This document shows positions 17,393-26,715 of a DNA stretch of 64,000 bases, piece after piece. Source of the stretch: Gracilariopsis chorda (Eukaryota > Rhodophyta > Florideophyceae > Gracilariales > Gracilariaceae). Numbering within the stretch: position 1 is the stretch's first letter; each line of letters begins with the position of its first letter. Location: assembly GCA_003194525.1 (NCBI GenBank), contig NBIV01000054.1, positions 248,001 to 312,000 on the forward strand. The letters are read 5' to 3'. The translations under genes and the position numbers were made by a program. The notes below the pieces were generated by a model. The model was not told the DNA's origin. It ran no database searches and saw only the letters and a list, made by a program, of their open reading frames with translations.

Positions 17393-20380
17393 ATGGTCGG
17401 TCGCTACCCGTCTCCATCGTCGTCTCAGGACGCGTACGCTCCGCCACGACCGCAACGCCCTCCCGCCCCCATAAATCCCACCCCGCCGTCCGCCAACCCG
17501 CCAACAGCCGCTCCGCACCCCCAAGTTGCCCCCCAGTTGCGTCCGCCGCCCACGCAACCCCCACCGCCGCAAACGCTTCCCCACAATATCCGTCATACTT
17601 ACCCGCCCCGTCCGATCCGCCCGCCTCCGCCGCAAACTTTGCAACAGCCTCAACCGCCCCCCGCGCAGATCCAACCGCAGCTTCAACCACCTCCGCAGTA
17701 TCAGCCGTCGCAGCCAGGGCCACATCTCACGCCTGCAAACATGCAGCAACGTCCAGCCACTTACTCTCACGCCACTCCCGTTCCTCTCGCAAAGCGACCA
17801 CAACCACCACCCGCATACCCCCATTATCAACCCCAAGCTCCACCCCTCACGCAACCCGCGATGCGTAATAGACCTTCGCACCCCATGCCAATGCGTCTCG
17901 CGCCCCCCACAGCCCCATTGCAGACCATGTCCATCCACGAACAAGCCACTCCGCCTCCAGGAATGCATACCGCGTCCATCACCGATTCGCGGCTACTTCC
18001 GCGTCCAGACATGTCTCCATCTGCAATGGCTACAAGGATATCCAGGGGAGATCCGTCTCCCAATCCACCATCCGACACCGCTCCTTTCACCGATCCAATC
18101 ACAGGTCAACCCACACCGAGAATGGCCGTAGAACCGGCAGCCTGTCCCCCGGAAGCGTTTGTCCCCGTCACTAATCGCGCCGTCAGACTTTGTAACAGCG
18201 CGTTTCCAATGACCATTGCCCTGGCTAAAAAGTATTCCATGCCACTCGGAGCCGTTGTTCAACCGCTTGCGAAGGACGATCCCGTTCCCGTGGTCAATTT
18301 TGGAGGCGCTGGAATAGTAAGGTGTCGAAGATGTCGAACTTATATTAACTTCTCGTGCTCCTTTAGAGATGGTGGGCGAAGATGGATTTGTAGTATGTGT
18401 GGTTTCACCAATGAAGTGCCTTCAGAGTATTTTTCACCGCTTGATCAGAATGGAAAGCGACGTGATGCTGCCGAACGACCTGAGTTGCATCGCGGCTCTG
18501 TCGAGTTTGTGGCTCCTGCTGAATACATGGTACGTCCACCTATGCCGCCTGTTTACTTGTTCGTTATGGAGACCACCCCAGCATCGGTTAAAAGTGGCGC
18601 TTTGGCCGCTGCTATTGCAGGTATTAAGAACTCTATCAATTCTATGCCAAACGAGGGACGCACGCGTGTCGGTATTATCACTTTTGACTCGGCTATTCAT
18701 TTCTTCAGGTTGTCTCCCGGTGAGGATGCCGAACCGTCCATATTCGTCATTTCTGACATTAATGACGTTTTCCTGCCCACTCCGGAAAGTATTATGGTGC
18801 AGCTGGACGATTGTCGTCCTTGCTTTGAACGCGCTTTGGATATGATTGCCCAGTCACAGATTGAGATCAAAGGCGTCGTATCCGCTCCATCCTGTCTTGG
18901 GGCCGCTGTAAAGGGTGCGCAGAAAGCTCTGGAATATAGTGGCGGAAAGATGCTTATCTTCGCTGCATCCAGACCTACTGTTGGACCTGGCTCTCTTCGG
19001 GAGCGTGGTGATAATTCTTACCTTGGCACCGATCAGGAACGTGGTATTCTTAGACCAGACTCGGCTGTGTACAGTCAGATGGCTGTTACTATGTCAAAGT
19101 ATCAAATCAGCTGTGATATGTTCCTCTGTCCTCCACCCCCAGGGCACTATCTTGATGTGTCTACGCTTGCACCGCTTATGAAATTCACTGGTGGGGAACT
19201 GTTCTTCTGTCACAATTTTGATGCTCCAAAGGACTCGCCGCGTCTCCAACTTGCGATTAATCGCGTCCTTGCACGTGAGACCGGCTTGGAGGCCGTCATG
19301 CGTATCAGGGCTACTAAAAGTGTCAGATGTACTAATTTCAGTGGCCGCTTCTTCCTCAGATCGGCGGATCTACTTTCTTTGCCTAATGTTGACGCGGATA
19401 AGTCGTTTGCAGTTCAATTCCAGTTTGAGGATAGTAGTGTTGGGGAAGGACCGTTTTGTTTGCAGGTTGCTCTGTTGTACACCACCACCACCGGTGAACG
19501 TCGCATTCGCGTGCATACTGTTGCAATACCTGTCACGAGTTCGTTGTCAGATTTGTTCTTGAGAGTGGACGCACCGGCCACACTTAATATTTTTGCTCGA
19601 CAGTCTGCGGATGGTATGAAGGACCGCTCCCTCAACGAGTTGAAGAAGAATTTGTTGGACAAGGTTATCACAGCCTTGGCAAAATACAGGCAAGTTTGTC
19701 AGACGCAGTACCCGGCTGTACTTGGCAGTAGTGAACTGCTTTTGCCGGACTCTATGGTTCTTCTTCCGCTTTACATGCATGGGCTGTCAAAGACGCCCAT
19801 TCTTAGTCGCGATGCATCTGGCGCTTTCTTATACAAGTTTGACGATAAGTCTGCTCTGGCCCATTCTGTGGATATTATGAACGCCGCGGAGACAAGTGCT
19901 CTTGTGTATCCTAATGTCATTCAGATCTATCCGTGGCCGGCTGGGGAAGGAAAAGTTGTCAAATATCCCCCTGGGGCTCCAGCGACAGTTGCCACGCTCA
20001 AATCTGACGTCGGTGTCCTCATTGATGACGGCCAATCTCTGATTTTATGGCTTGGTAGAGCAATTCTTCAAAGATTCACAAGTGAACTTCTTGGAAAGGC
20101 AGTTTCAGGTCCCGTCGATCCTCGCTACTTATCTGTTGAGCTGATGAGGAGAGGGAACACTATTAAGGGCCCCATATCGCAGGTGTATACCACTGTGAAC
20201 TCGATACTGGCTGCACGCAAATCGTTTATGCCGTTTCATGTAGTCCCTGAAGGAGATCAACGTATGCAACCGCGAGTTGAAGCGTTGATGACTGAAGATC
20301 GTTCGGCGTCGACTATGAACTACAGAGAATTTTTATTAGAAGTACAGAGGAGAATCGCGCAAACAGCATCGCGGAAATGA
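17393..20380 (+). CDS. SEC24: SEC24, COPII coat cargo-binding subunit
   Basis: 995 residues from ATG 17393; a GTG-initiated extension upstream is not needed. The first 250 residues are Pro/Gln-rich, as in all SEC24 proteins. The zinc finger lies near residues 310-335 (VRCRRCRTYINFSC...WICSMCGF). The vWA-like trunk follows (PPVYLFVMETTPASVKSG, RVGIITFDSAIHFF), then the beta-sandwich (GLEAVMRIRATKSV), the helical region (LNELKKNLLDKVITAL, FLPLYMHGLSKTP-like LLPLYMHGLSKTP), and the gelsolin-like end (LIDDGQSLILWLGR). SEC24 pairs with SEC23 on ER exit sites and binds cargo export signals. No intron is needed. The SURF4 homologue 3.5 kb downstream is a COPII cargo receptor. Confidence 0.95.
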   Translation: MVGRYPSPSSSQDAYAPPRPQRPPAPINPTPPSANPPTAAPHPQVAPQLRPPPTQPPPPQTLPHNIRHTYPPRPIRPPPPQTLQQPQPPPAQIQPQLQPPPQYQPSQPGPHLTPANMQQRPATYSHATPVPLAKRPQPPPAYPHYQPQAPPLTQPAMRNRPSHPMPMRLAPPTAPLQTMSIHEQATPPPGMHTASITDSRLLPRPDMSPSAMATRISRGDPSPNPPSDTAPFTDPITGQPTPRMAVEPAACPPEAFVPVTNRAVRLCNSAFPMTIALAKKYSMPLGAVVQPLAKDDPVPVVNFGGAGIVRCRRCRTYINFSCSFRDGGRRWICSMCGFTNEVPSEYFSPLDQNGKRRDAAERPELHRGSVEFVAPAEYMVRPPMPPVYLFVMETTPASVKSGALAAAIAGIKNSINSMPNEGRTRVGIITFDSAIHFFRLSPGEDAEPSIFVISDINDVFLPTPESIMVQLDDCRPCFERALDMIAQSQIEIKGVVSAPSCLGAAVKGAQKALEYSGGKMLIFAASRPTVGPGSLRERGDNSYLGTDQERGILRPDSAVYSQMAVTMSKYQISCDMFLCPPPPGHYLDVSTLAPLMKFTGGELFFCHNFDAPKDSPRLQLAINRVLARETGLEAVMRIRATKSVRCTNFSGRFFLRSADLLSLPNVDADKSFAVQFQFEDSSVGEGPFCLQVALLYTTTTGERRIRVHTVAIPVTSSLSDLFLRVDAPATLNIFARQSADGMKDRSLNELKKNLLDKVITALAKYRQVCQTQYPAVLGSSELLLPDSMVLLPLYMHGLSKTPILSRDASGAFLYKFDDKSALAHSVDIMNAAETSALVYPNVIQIYPWPAGEGKVVKYPPGAPATVATLKSDVGVLIDDGQSLILWLGRAILQRFTSELLGKAVSGPVDPRYLSVELMRRGNTIKGPISQVYTTVNSILAARKSFMPFHVVPEGDQRMQPRVEALMTEDRSASTMNYREFLLEVQRRIAQTASRK

Positions 20381-20812
20381 GTGTACCAATGTACCATGGG
20401 GATACATTATTCTGAAGCATAAAATGTGTAACGTGTATTGAGATGGAAGTAATTATGACCCAGACAGACAAGAAAAACATGACTGTCTGAAGAAGCTGCT
20501 TTTGCTTTTCTTTGAAGAGCAAGAGGAGCTAAGGTAGTTGTTGCATCGACAGATTGAACAAAAGAGTCGCAGCCTGCTTCTAGGGACCCAATATTTCGCT
20601 TCACAACATGTACGGTTTTCGAATGAAACTAAAGTGGACCGTATGCTAACTTATCTTATTGAGTTACCTTGACACATAGAGGGAAGGCTTACCAGAATTT
20701 CTGCTGAATTGTACACTAAAGCTAACGGCAGCTCGCCATCTCACGGCAAATTATCGGCTTTGGCGAGTACTCCTTATGCAACAATCGTCCGATCCTTTTC
20801 ACACCGACAAGG
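20381..20812. other. Intergenic between convergent SEC24 and MAPR genes
   Basis: Shared 3' flank; only short frames. Nothing notable seen. Confidence 0.5.
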
Positions 20813-21515
20813 TTACACGTCCTTCTTCGATTCTGTATTGTCAGTGACAATTGATTCGGTCTCCTCAGTAGTCGTCGCTCCATCCGCGACGAGATAACCG
20901 ACAACCGGGTATTTGGATGAGTACTTTGCATGCCACTGCATGTGCGTATCTTTCTGACTTTCCGTGAGATCCGAGAGATCACCGGTAACCTTGTCGGCAT
21001 CAGTAGTGCTGGTTGCCAGACCGTGGGTTGCGTTCTTACCCGCGAACACGTGATACGGACCTCCAGGACCGTAGAACTGCTTTGAAGATGTTACATCAAA
21101 GATTGTTACCTTGTCACTGAAGGGATCTTTGACTCCTACATAAATCGGTTGATCGTTTTCCCCTTTAGCCTTGCTCAACTCCGTTTCCGTTACTGGTCTC
21201 TCCACGGCAGACGCGGTTTCAGAAGTGGCCATGTTATAATGCCGACTCTGCTTGGGATGCTTCGCCAATTGCCTAAGGATGATGAAGGACAAAACGCCTA
21301 TTGCTGCGATAGCGAGAGCTAGACTGCTATTGCGTTTACGAGTTTTGGGCGCAGAGCGAGTGTTAGATCGCCGGTAGACACTGCCAAAAGCGCTTCATTC
21401 TCCATCAATGCGATATCGCAAATCATTCGTCAAAAAAAAGCGTAACATACCCGTACGAACTCCCAGACGCGCTTGTCACGACCTCCGCCTTCGCGCTGGC
21501 TGTGTGTTGGTCCAT
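20813..21515 (-). CDS. MAPR/PGRMC-type cytochrome b5-like heme-binding protein, two exons
   Basis: Exon 1 is 21515-21451 and exon 2 is 21380-20813, with a 70-nt intron (21450-21381, GTATGT...GGCAG); 65+568 nt gives 210 residues. Without the intron the main frame has no ATG before residue 72. With it, the protein gains an N-terminal anchor (residues 41-60, SLALAIAAIGVLSFIILRQL), as in PGRMC/Dap1. The heme-binding domain (about 110-200) shows the MAPR signature: VTIFDVTSSKQFYGPGGPYHVFAGKNATHGLA and DLSDLT...W...YPVVGYL, including Tyr residues that ligate heme in PGRMC1. MAPR proteins sit in the ER and support cytochrome P450 and sterol metabolism. Two further in-frame ATGs lie upstream (21536 and beyond), so the exact start is less sure than the intron. 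Confidence 0.8.
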
Positions 21516-23270
21516 TTCGGTAACGAGGATAAGCATTTTGAACTCTTCTTTTGAGATTTTCTCTTCTGATTCAAGATAGATGACGTTTTGCAAGAGTACC
21601 AATGGAGCGAAGGTACGAAGGTAGCTTTGCAAAATCACCGATCCAGGAACAAAGAGTTTCGTAGAGATTAGTTGAACAACGGTTGACTGTCGCGAAGCAC
21701 CATGGCCGTCGGCGGAAGCGAGCTACCCTTGGTAAGCAATGCAGAACAAACCGGTCAGTGGAGTTATGGACTGGTGAAATTTTTGTGACTGCAACTTTTA
21801 AATTGTGTGCGAGCCAGATTCTGTCTCTCATCAGATACCCTTAGGGTATTCCCTTTGGTGCCAAGAGGTACCGGTGGTAGTCGAAGGAGTTTGTTGGCGT
21901 AGACTATTCGTTCGTTCGTTCGTTCGTTCGTTCTTTCGTAACTATCGAAAACCACCTCTTCCCAAACATAACACGCGGAATCATGCGTGATCATGCCGTT
22001 TAGGCTGACTGTGTGACGCTGTTGAAGGTGTTCCATTCTGTCCTCTTGAATACTGTATGCCCTGTAGATAGAGCGAACACCGACGAATATGCGTGTGGCG
22101 TTTTCTGATACTTGTTCAAGAACGCGTTTGAACTTGTATTCGTCTGTGGCCTCAGCCAGAAAGGCGACTTTCCTGTTCGCAACACAAGACAGACAGATAC
22201 ATACGTTTGATCAGCACTACTTGATCAGAGAGATGCTGCAAGCCACTGGTGATGGGTAACGTCCCTTCCAACTCAGTTGCTTGAGCAACATACTGACTGC
22301 GGTCGCACTGTTTGTGGTTGCTTGTCATTGAGTGCCGCGCAACGAGTGCGGAAAGCGTTGTATGGTTTCTTCCAAGAAGAAGAAAGGCGCTGTTAGAAGT
22401 GAGGGCAGGTGCTGCTCCGGCCAGCTGTTGGGCAGATGTACCACAAGCAGATCACTGCCGTGTGTGAACGTTGTTGATAATTACGTTGATGATTCCAAAA
22501 CAGTTGCTTTCAGCGGTGAGCTGGTCAGGAGTGTTTGTGATTGTTACGGTTGACAAACAGATGGGTGTGTGCCGACAATGGGCATTCGGATGATATGGAT
22601 GCTGAGAAAGATGCGAGAGAAGCATATATTGATGCTGTGAGGGTTTTGTTGAGTGGAGTGTTCTGAGGGACTTTTGAGGTCTGGGGAGCGCTGCGCTCTA
22701 TGTAGCGATGAAGCACGGCGCTGTACAGAGGTTGGTGGAGAGAAAGACGTGCAATGTAACTGATCAGTTTACGATAGATGTGATTGCGAAGGGTGCTATT
22801 GCTGTGCTAAGGAGGTGACCAACCGTCGGCAGTCACATTGTGGCAGTGATGATGTAGCTGGAGTCAGATATAAGGAACAGTTTTTCTCCACGCAGGAATC
22901 TCTTTTTTGGTATTGTGTCGTTGGATCCTGGACAGTGTGAGCTGAGAGTATCATCATTCTCCGAGCTAGATCAGATGCGATCATTCATCATGCACGTGTT
23001 GCGCCAGATGTGACGCGACGAGCGCGTGGTTGCAGACGATATTGCGCCAGGTTGAGAAAAGGAATAGGGGAGCACTTGTTGAGGCACAGTGCGGAAACGA
23101 GCTATGTATCATTGTGGAAGGGGCATGAAAGCTTCATGACGGTAAAAAAATGTTGAGCGGGACGCTGAGGAAGGGTGCTGGAGTGCGGGGGGGATGTTTT
23201 GAGCGGGAGAAGGAGGAACCCGGCGGGCGGCGGCGGCGGTAAAACAGGCCGTCGTGGTGCGAAAATGATG
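21516..23270. other. Intergenic, with a (TTCG)6 microsatellite
   Basis: No gene accepted; frames are short and without motifs. (TTCG)6 lies at 21907-21930. 23160-23260 becomes G-rich just downstream of the tRNA gene. Confidence 0.45.
23262..23265 (-). terminator. Pol III terminator of tRNA-Arg
   Basis: TTTT on the minus strand, six bases beyond the tRNA 3' end, as expected for RNA polymerase III. Confidence 0.6.
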
Positions 23271-23306
23271 TACACCTGCCGGGACTCGAACCCGGAATCT
23301 CCTCCT

Positions 23307-23319
23307 ACCTCACGCCGTT
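23307..23319 (-). other. Canonical 37/38 intron of tRNA-Arg(CCG)
   Basis: 13 nt between G37 and A38. Sliding by one base is possible because A flanks both ends. Confidence 0.75.
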
Positions 23320-23334
23320 CCGGAGGGAGGCGCC

Positions 23335-23353
23335 GTTGATGGGAGAAGCAACG
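23335..23353 (-). other. Ectopic D-arm intron of tRNA-Arg(CCG)
   Basis: A 19-nt insert (minus strand CGTTGCTTCTCCCATCAAC) placed after the AATGGATAA D loop. Its ends form a short helix (CGTTG with CAACG, using the first exon G), as expected near a splicing-endonuclease bulge-helix-bulge. Boundaries may differ by one or two bases. Confidence 0.7.
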
Positions 23354-23375
23354 TTATCCATTGGGCCACAGGTGC

Positions 23376-23837
23376 TGCCATAGATGGCAATGATTCTCGC
23401 AGCTCTTTATAGCAGAGCCAAGCTTACACACTGCTGCCGCGTGTAGCGCACCACTGCCCGCAACAAGGATTGTGATTGGCGCGCTCGCCGCCGCCCGCAT
23501 GTCCAACTCGTGCGCGACAATCAACTTTTGATGCACAAACTGCGCGTGAACGACGCGCTTGATCTGAGAGCCCACATCCCGACAGCACTCCCACGCGCCC
23601 ACAAAAAATCACAACACGCAATCAACCACCCCCTCACGGCGCCGACTGTAGCAGTCCAACTCTTTTCCTCCTTGTTCAACCCCCCCCTTCCCCCAGCGTC
23701 CCTTCTTCCTCCGCTGCGCACATTCCCCCCCTCCATCCATTTTCATTCCTCCCTGCCACAATCCTCACATCAACCATCATATCCACGCCACCACCAACCA
23801 CGTCGTCTGCGCCACCGCAGAACGTAACAAACAAACA
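23376..23837. promoter_or_regulatory. Divergent spacer between tRNA-Arg and SURF4
   Basis: ATTGG at 23475-23479 is a candidate CCAAT box for SURF4. The 150 bases before the ATG at 23838 are C/T-rich, as in other leaders here. No other feature. Confidence 0.4.
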
Positions 23838-24816
23838 ATGGACTCCTCAATGAACAACACCGTCGACGTCTCCTCTCTTCCAAAAGTCGTGCGTCAGAAT
23901 CTATCAACGCTTCGAAAATTCCGAAAACAAGTCTCCCCCTATCTACCGCTCGCCTGTCGCATTCTGCTCATCTCAACCTTTCTCGAGGACGGCATTCGAG
24001 TGCTCTTCGAACTGAATCATCAAGTCGATTTTCTTCATCACGAATACTACATCCCCTCCTTCATAGCCGCTTTCATGTTACTTACAAACATAATTATATC
24101 CTTCATCGCCATTGCAATCATTCTCGCGGGCAAACGCTTCGCCCGCGGCATGTACGAAAATCTCGCTGCGTACGCTCTCATCGGCTGCGTCGTGTACCAG
24201 CAAGTGCTCTACGGACGTCACTCCCCTATCGGATCTGGAAATGTCGGTTTTCTAGTTCGCAACTTGTGTTTGTCGGGAAGTCTCTTGCTCATCACTTGTC
24301 AATCCCGAATAGCCCAGGGCAGAAGCGCCTTACCCTTGGGCTTGCTCGACGGTCAGGCCGACAAGCAAACTACAGTCGCATATCTCCAGCTCGCTTCGCG
24401 AATTATGCTTGTGCTTTTGGGACTTGAGTTTATCACAACCCTCGGCGTCCTCGGTACTATGATGGCCATTCCGGTCATCGTTGCTGTCCTTATCGGCTAC
24501 AGACTCGAGATAAGCGGCATCGTCTTATTCGGCTTCTATCTCGTTCATAACATTATCAACTCTGCATTCTGGTCTGTTAAGGGTGCTTACATATCCCAAA
24601 TCATGCAGTACGAGTAAGTTTCCTGCCGGTTTTTGAACATGTGCGAATCCGCTCTCATCTTGCGCGAACAATTTCTGACGCTCTTTACTCTCGCTCTCTC
24701 TGTCATCGCTCAGATTCTTCCAAACCTTGTCAATTATGGGAGGCCTGTTGCTTTTGATTATGATTGGCCCAGGCGCCATTTCCGTCGATGAAATGAGAAG
24801 TCGGAAGGCATTCTAG
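23838..24816 (+). CDS. SURF4: SURF4/Erv29 ER cargo receptor, two exons
   Basis: Exon 1 is 23838-24613, then a 100-nt intron (GTAAGT at 24614, CAG ending 24713), then exon 2 24714-24816; 776+103 nt gives 292 residues. Reading through the donor would end the protein after MQYE; splicing restores the conserved SURF4 end [21 protein letters not shown]. Several membrane helices are visible ([67 protein letters not shown]). The tail ends R-K-A-F, a dibasic -3/-4 signal of the COPI retrieval type. SURF4/Erv29 recycles between ER and Golgi and loads soluble cargo into COPII vesicles, so it works with SEC24 encoded nearby. Confidence 0.92.
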
Positions 24817-25128
24817 CTCTCAAAATCTATCGTCTCCAAAGTAACCACAGTAGCCTACTCGCCCCACCATGCGACGCTTTTAAAGCGCTATAATTCTCGC
24901 CCATCACAGCCAAACAAGTTTAAACTGCTCAGGGCACGATAAACATTGTGAATAATCATTCGTCGACAACTTTTCTTTTTGTGTGGTTTACATCATCATC
25001 GCCATGGCTCAAGTGCCGAAATTGCGCTCCCCGTTTCTTGTTCCGCATCCGAATGAGCTTTCATAACCCTTTACCAATTCAGTTCGTGTGTTTGGACCGT
25101 CTAACGCGTGTTTCTTAAAATTGAGTTG
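24817..25128. other. Spacer between convergent SURF4 and kelch genes
   Basis: 3' flanks only; no feature seen. Confidence 0.5.
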
Positions 25129-26715
25129 TTACTCAAGCTGGATCACTTCCTCCCGTGATATCGGTTTGGGTTTTGGTCGTATCTCAGGAGAATCTGGAAG
25201 CGCCTCTGCAGCTGGGTCTAGCTTTGGTTTCTTCCTCGGCACAGCTTCGAGCGGTTTACTCTTCTGTCCATCGATTTGCATCTTGTCTTCAGCTCCCTCT
25301 TTCTTCTCACGCTTACCATTGGTGGGGTTCTTGACTAGAACTCCTTTGAATGGCTTGCCATCAATTACAATCGATACTAAAAGCCCCATATCAGTGACTT
25401 CCAGAACCTTTCCTGGAAAAGGACCACGGGAACGTCCGTTAGTTCCGTCTGCATCTTTGTTCGCCTTAGCTTGCACTTTCTTTGCTGCGCTGTCTTCTGT
25501 TCCAGTGTTCTGGACGGCGTTGTTAACGTCAGTTTTAACGTCAGTTTCACCAACGGCCGTTCTAAGTGCTTTGGGTCCAAAAAACCTTGCCGCTTGAACA
25601 CTGGCTTTCAACTTCGGAAGTAGACGACCGTACTGCGTTCCAGGTAACACATTGCCATCGGCATCACAACCACCAACCGCAAAGAGTAAGTCATTTGCTC
25701 GTGCGAACCCGTGGAGGATTCTCCCTGTTGCTGGTGTCTTTCCCACGTTCTTGACGCGTCTCGTATGCGCACGATCCAACCTGTCCAAATCGATTACGTA
25801 CGAGAACTCTGAATCCATTACCTCCTGCCCGGAATTGAGAATTCCACCCCACACAAGTACTTGTACTGTGCTGGTCGGCAAGGCTACCAACGAATGCCCC
25901 GCCAACGGAGGAAGTCGGTTTTCAGTTTGACCCCCAACAGGTTTGAGGTGTATTTCCTTCCATCTCCATGTCTGAGGATCCTTCTCATCTTGGAAGAATA
26001 ACCAGCAATCACCCAAGATACTGCTTCCACCGTCCCCGCCAACAACGAGCATTCCATATCCAGGCAACCAAATCGCGCCATGAGACTCTCGTTCTCTAGG
26101 ATGCCAAGTTATTTTTTCCGGGTTCGGACTCCTACCTATAGAGTTGTGTGTATCCTTCCTCTTCTTTGAATTAACAACGCGTATCGTTTCCAGTTTCCAA
26201 TCGCTAGTTCTCAACTTATACACTACGCTTCCGTTCCGCTCGCTGCGCCCAAAACCACCAAAAATGTACACACCGGGTACCTGGCCTTTAGCCCTCCCAA
26301 ACACAGCCGACAAGCAGCTCAGCACGGGCAGTCGCTCGAAATCTGAACGTCCGATTTCACGCCAAGAGCTGTCGTAGTAGTCAAACACCCAGATGTCATT
26401 CATCGCAATAGTGGGCGATACCTCAGTCCCTCCGGTTTCCCATGTTTCACCTCCGATGATGATCAGCATATGGGATGAGATTGCTACAGCAGTATGCAAT
26501 AGTCGAGGAGATGGCTTTGGGCCAGACGCATAGGTGACGTTATGCCATTGACGACGTTCCACATGAAGAACGAACATATCGTTTTGCAGTGAACCAGTTT
26601 CATCCTCACCTCCGAACATCACAAGCAGCGGAGTATTGAGCAAGCGCGTCATAGTATGCCCTTTCCGAGGTGGTGGAGCTGGCCCTCTAGCTTCAAAATT
26701 ACCTAACCATTCCAT
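25129..26715 (-). CDS. Kelch-repeat protein with basic C-terminal extension
   Basis: 528 residues from the ATG at 26715-26713. Residues 1-345 hold five or six kelch blades, each with the GG doublet and following aromatic (VMFGGEDE, IIIGGETWE, YIFGGFGR, LVVGGDGG, LVWGGILN, FAVGGCDA). A low-complexity linker follows. The segment PFPGKVLEVTDMGLLVSIVIDGKPFKGVLVKN (about 430-462) resembles the small beta module seen next to ARID/HMG boxes in plants (low confidence). The tail contains KKPKLD and REKKE clusters typical of nuclear signals. It is likely a scaffold; partners cannot be read. Confidence 0.75.
   Translation of the reverse strand: MEWLGNFEARGPAPPPRKGHTMTRLLNTPLLVMFGGEDETGSLQNDMFVLHVERRQWHNVTYASGPKPSPRLLHTAVAISSHMLIIIGGETWETGGTEVSPTIAMNDIWVFDYYDSSWREIGRSDFERLPVLSCLSAVFGRAKGQVPGVYIFGGFGRSERNGSVVYKLRTSDWKLETIRVVNSKKRKDTHNSIGRSPNPEKITWHPRERESHGAIWLPGYGMLVVGGDGGSSILGDCWLFFQDEKDPQTWRWKEIHLKPVGGQTENRLPPLAGHSLVALPTSTVQVLVWGGILNSGQEVMDSEFSYVIDLDRLDRAHTRRVKNVGKTPATGRILHGFARANDLLFAVGGCDADGNVLPGTQYGRLLPKLKASVQAARFFGPKALRTAVGETDVKTDVNNAVQNTGTEDSAAKKVQAKANKDADGTNGRSRGPFPGKVLEVTDMGLLVSIVIDGKPFKGVLVKNPTNGKREKKEGAEDKMQIDGQKSKPLEAVPRKKPKLDPAAEALPDSPEIRPKPKPISREEVIQLE

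Larger units (their letters stand above)
23271..23375 (-). tRNA. tRNA-Arg(CCG) with two introns
   Basis: Minus strand. The acceptor pairs GCACCTG (23375-23369) with CAGGTGT (23278-23272), discriminator A at 23271. The T arm is CCGGG-TTCGAGT-CCCGG. The anticodon stem is CCTCC (23330-23326) with GGAGG (23305-23301), loop C-T-[CCG]-G-A, anticodon at 23323-23321. The genomic span is 105 nt. Removing a 13-nt canonical intron after position 37 (23319-23307) and a 19-nt insert in the D arm (23353-23335) leaves exactly 73 nt, with the D arm reading GCC-CAATGGATAA-GGC, the usual tRNA-Arg form. Internal promoter A box (TGGCCCAATGG) and B box (GGTTCGAGTCC) are present, with a T4 terminator just downstream. 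Confidence 0.88.

Noticed and set aside
17303-17968. 221-codon minus-strand ORF over the SEC24 N terminus
   Set aside because: Antisense shadow of Pro/Gln-rich codons; Trp/Arg/Gly composition is the mirror of CCN-rich sequence.
23321-23353. Reading the tRNA as unspliced in the D arm, with a different anticodon
   Set aside because: Gives no D stem, lacks T33 before the anticodon and an over-long loop; the two-intron model pairs every stem and gives 73 nt.
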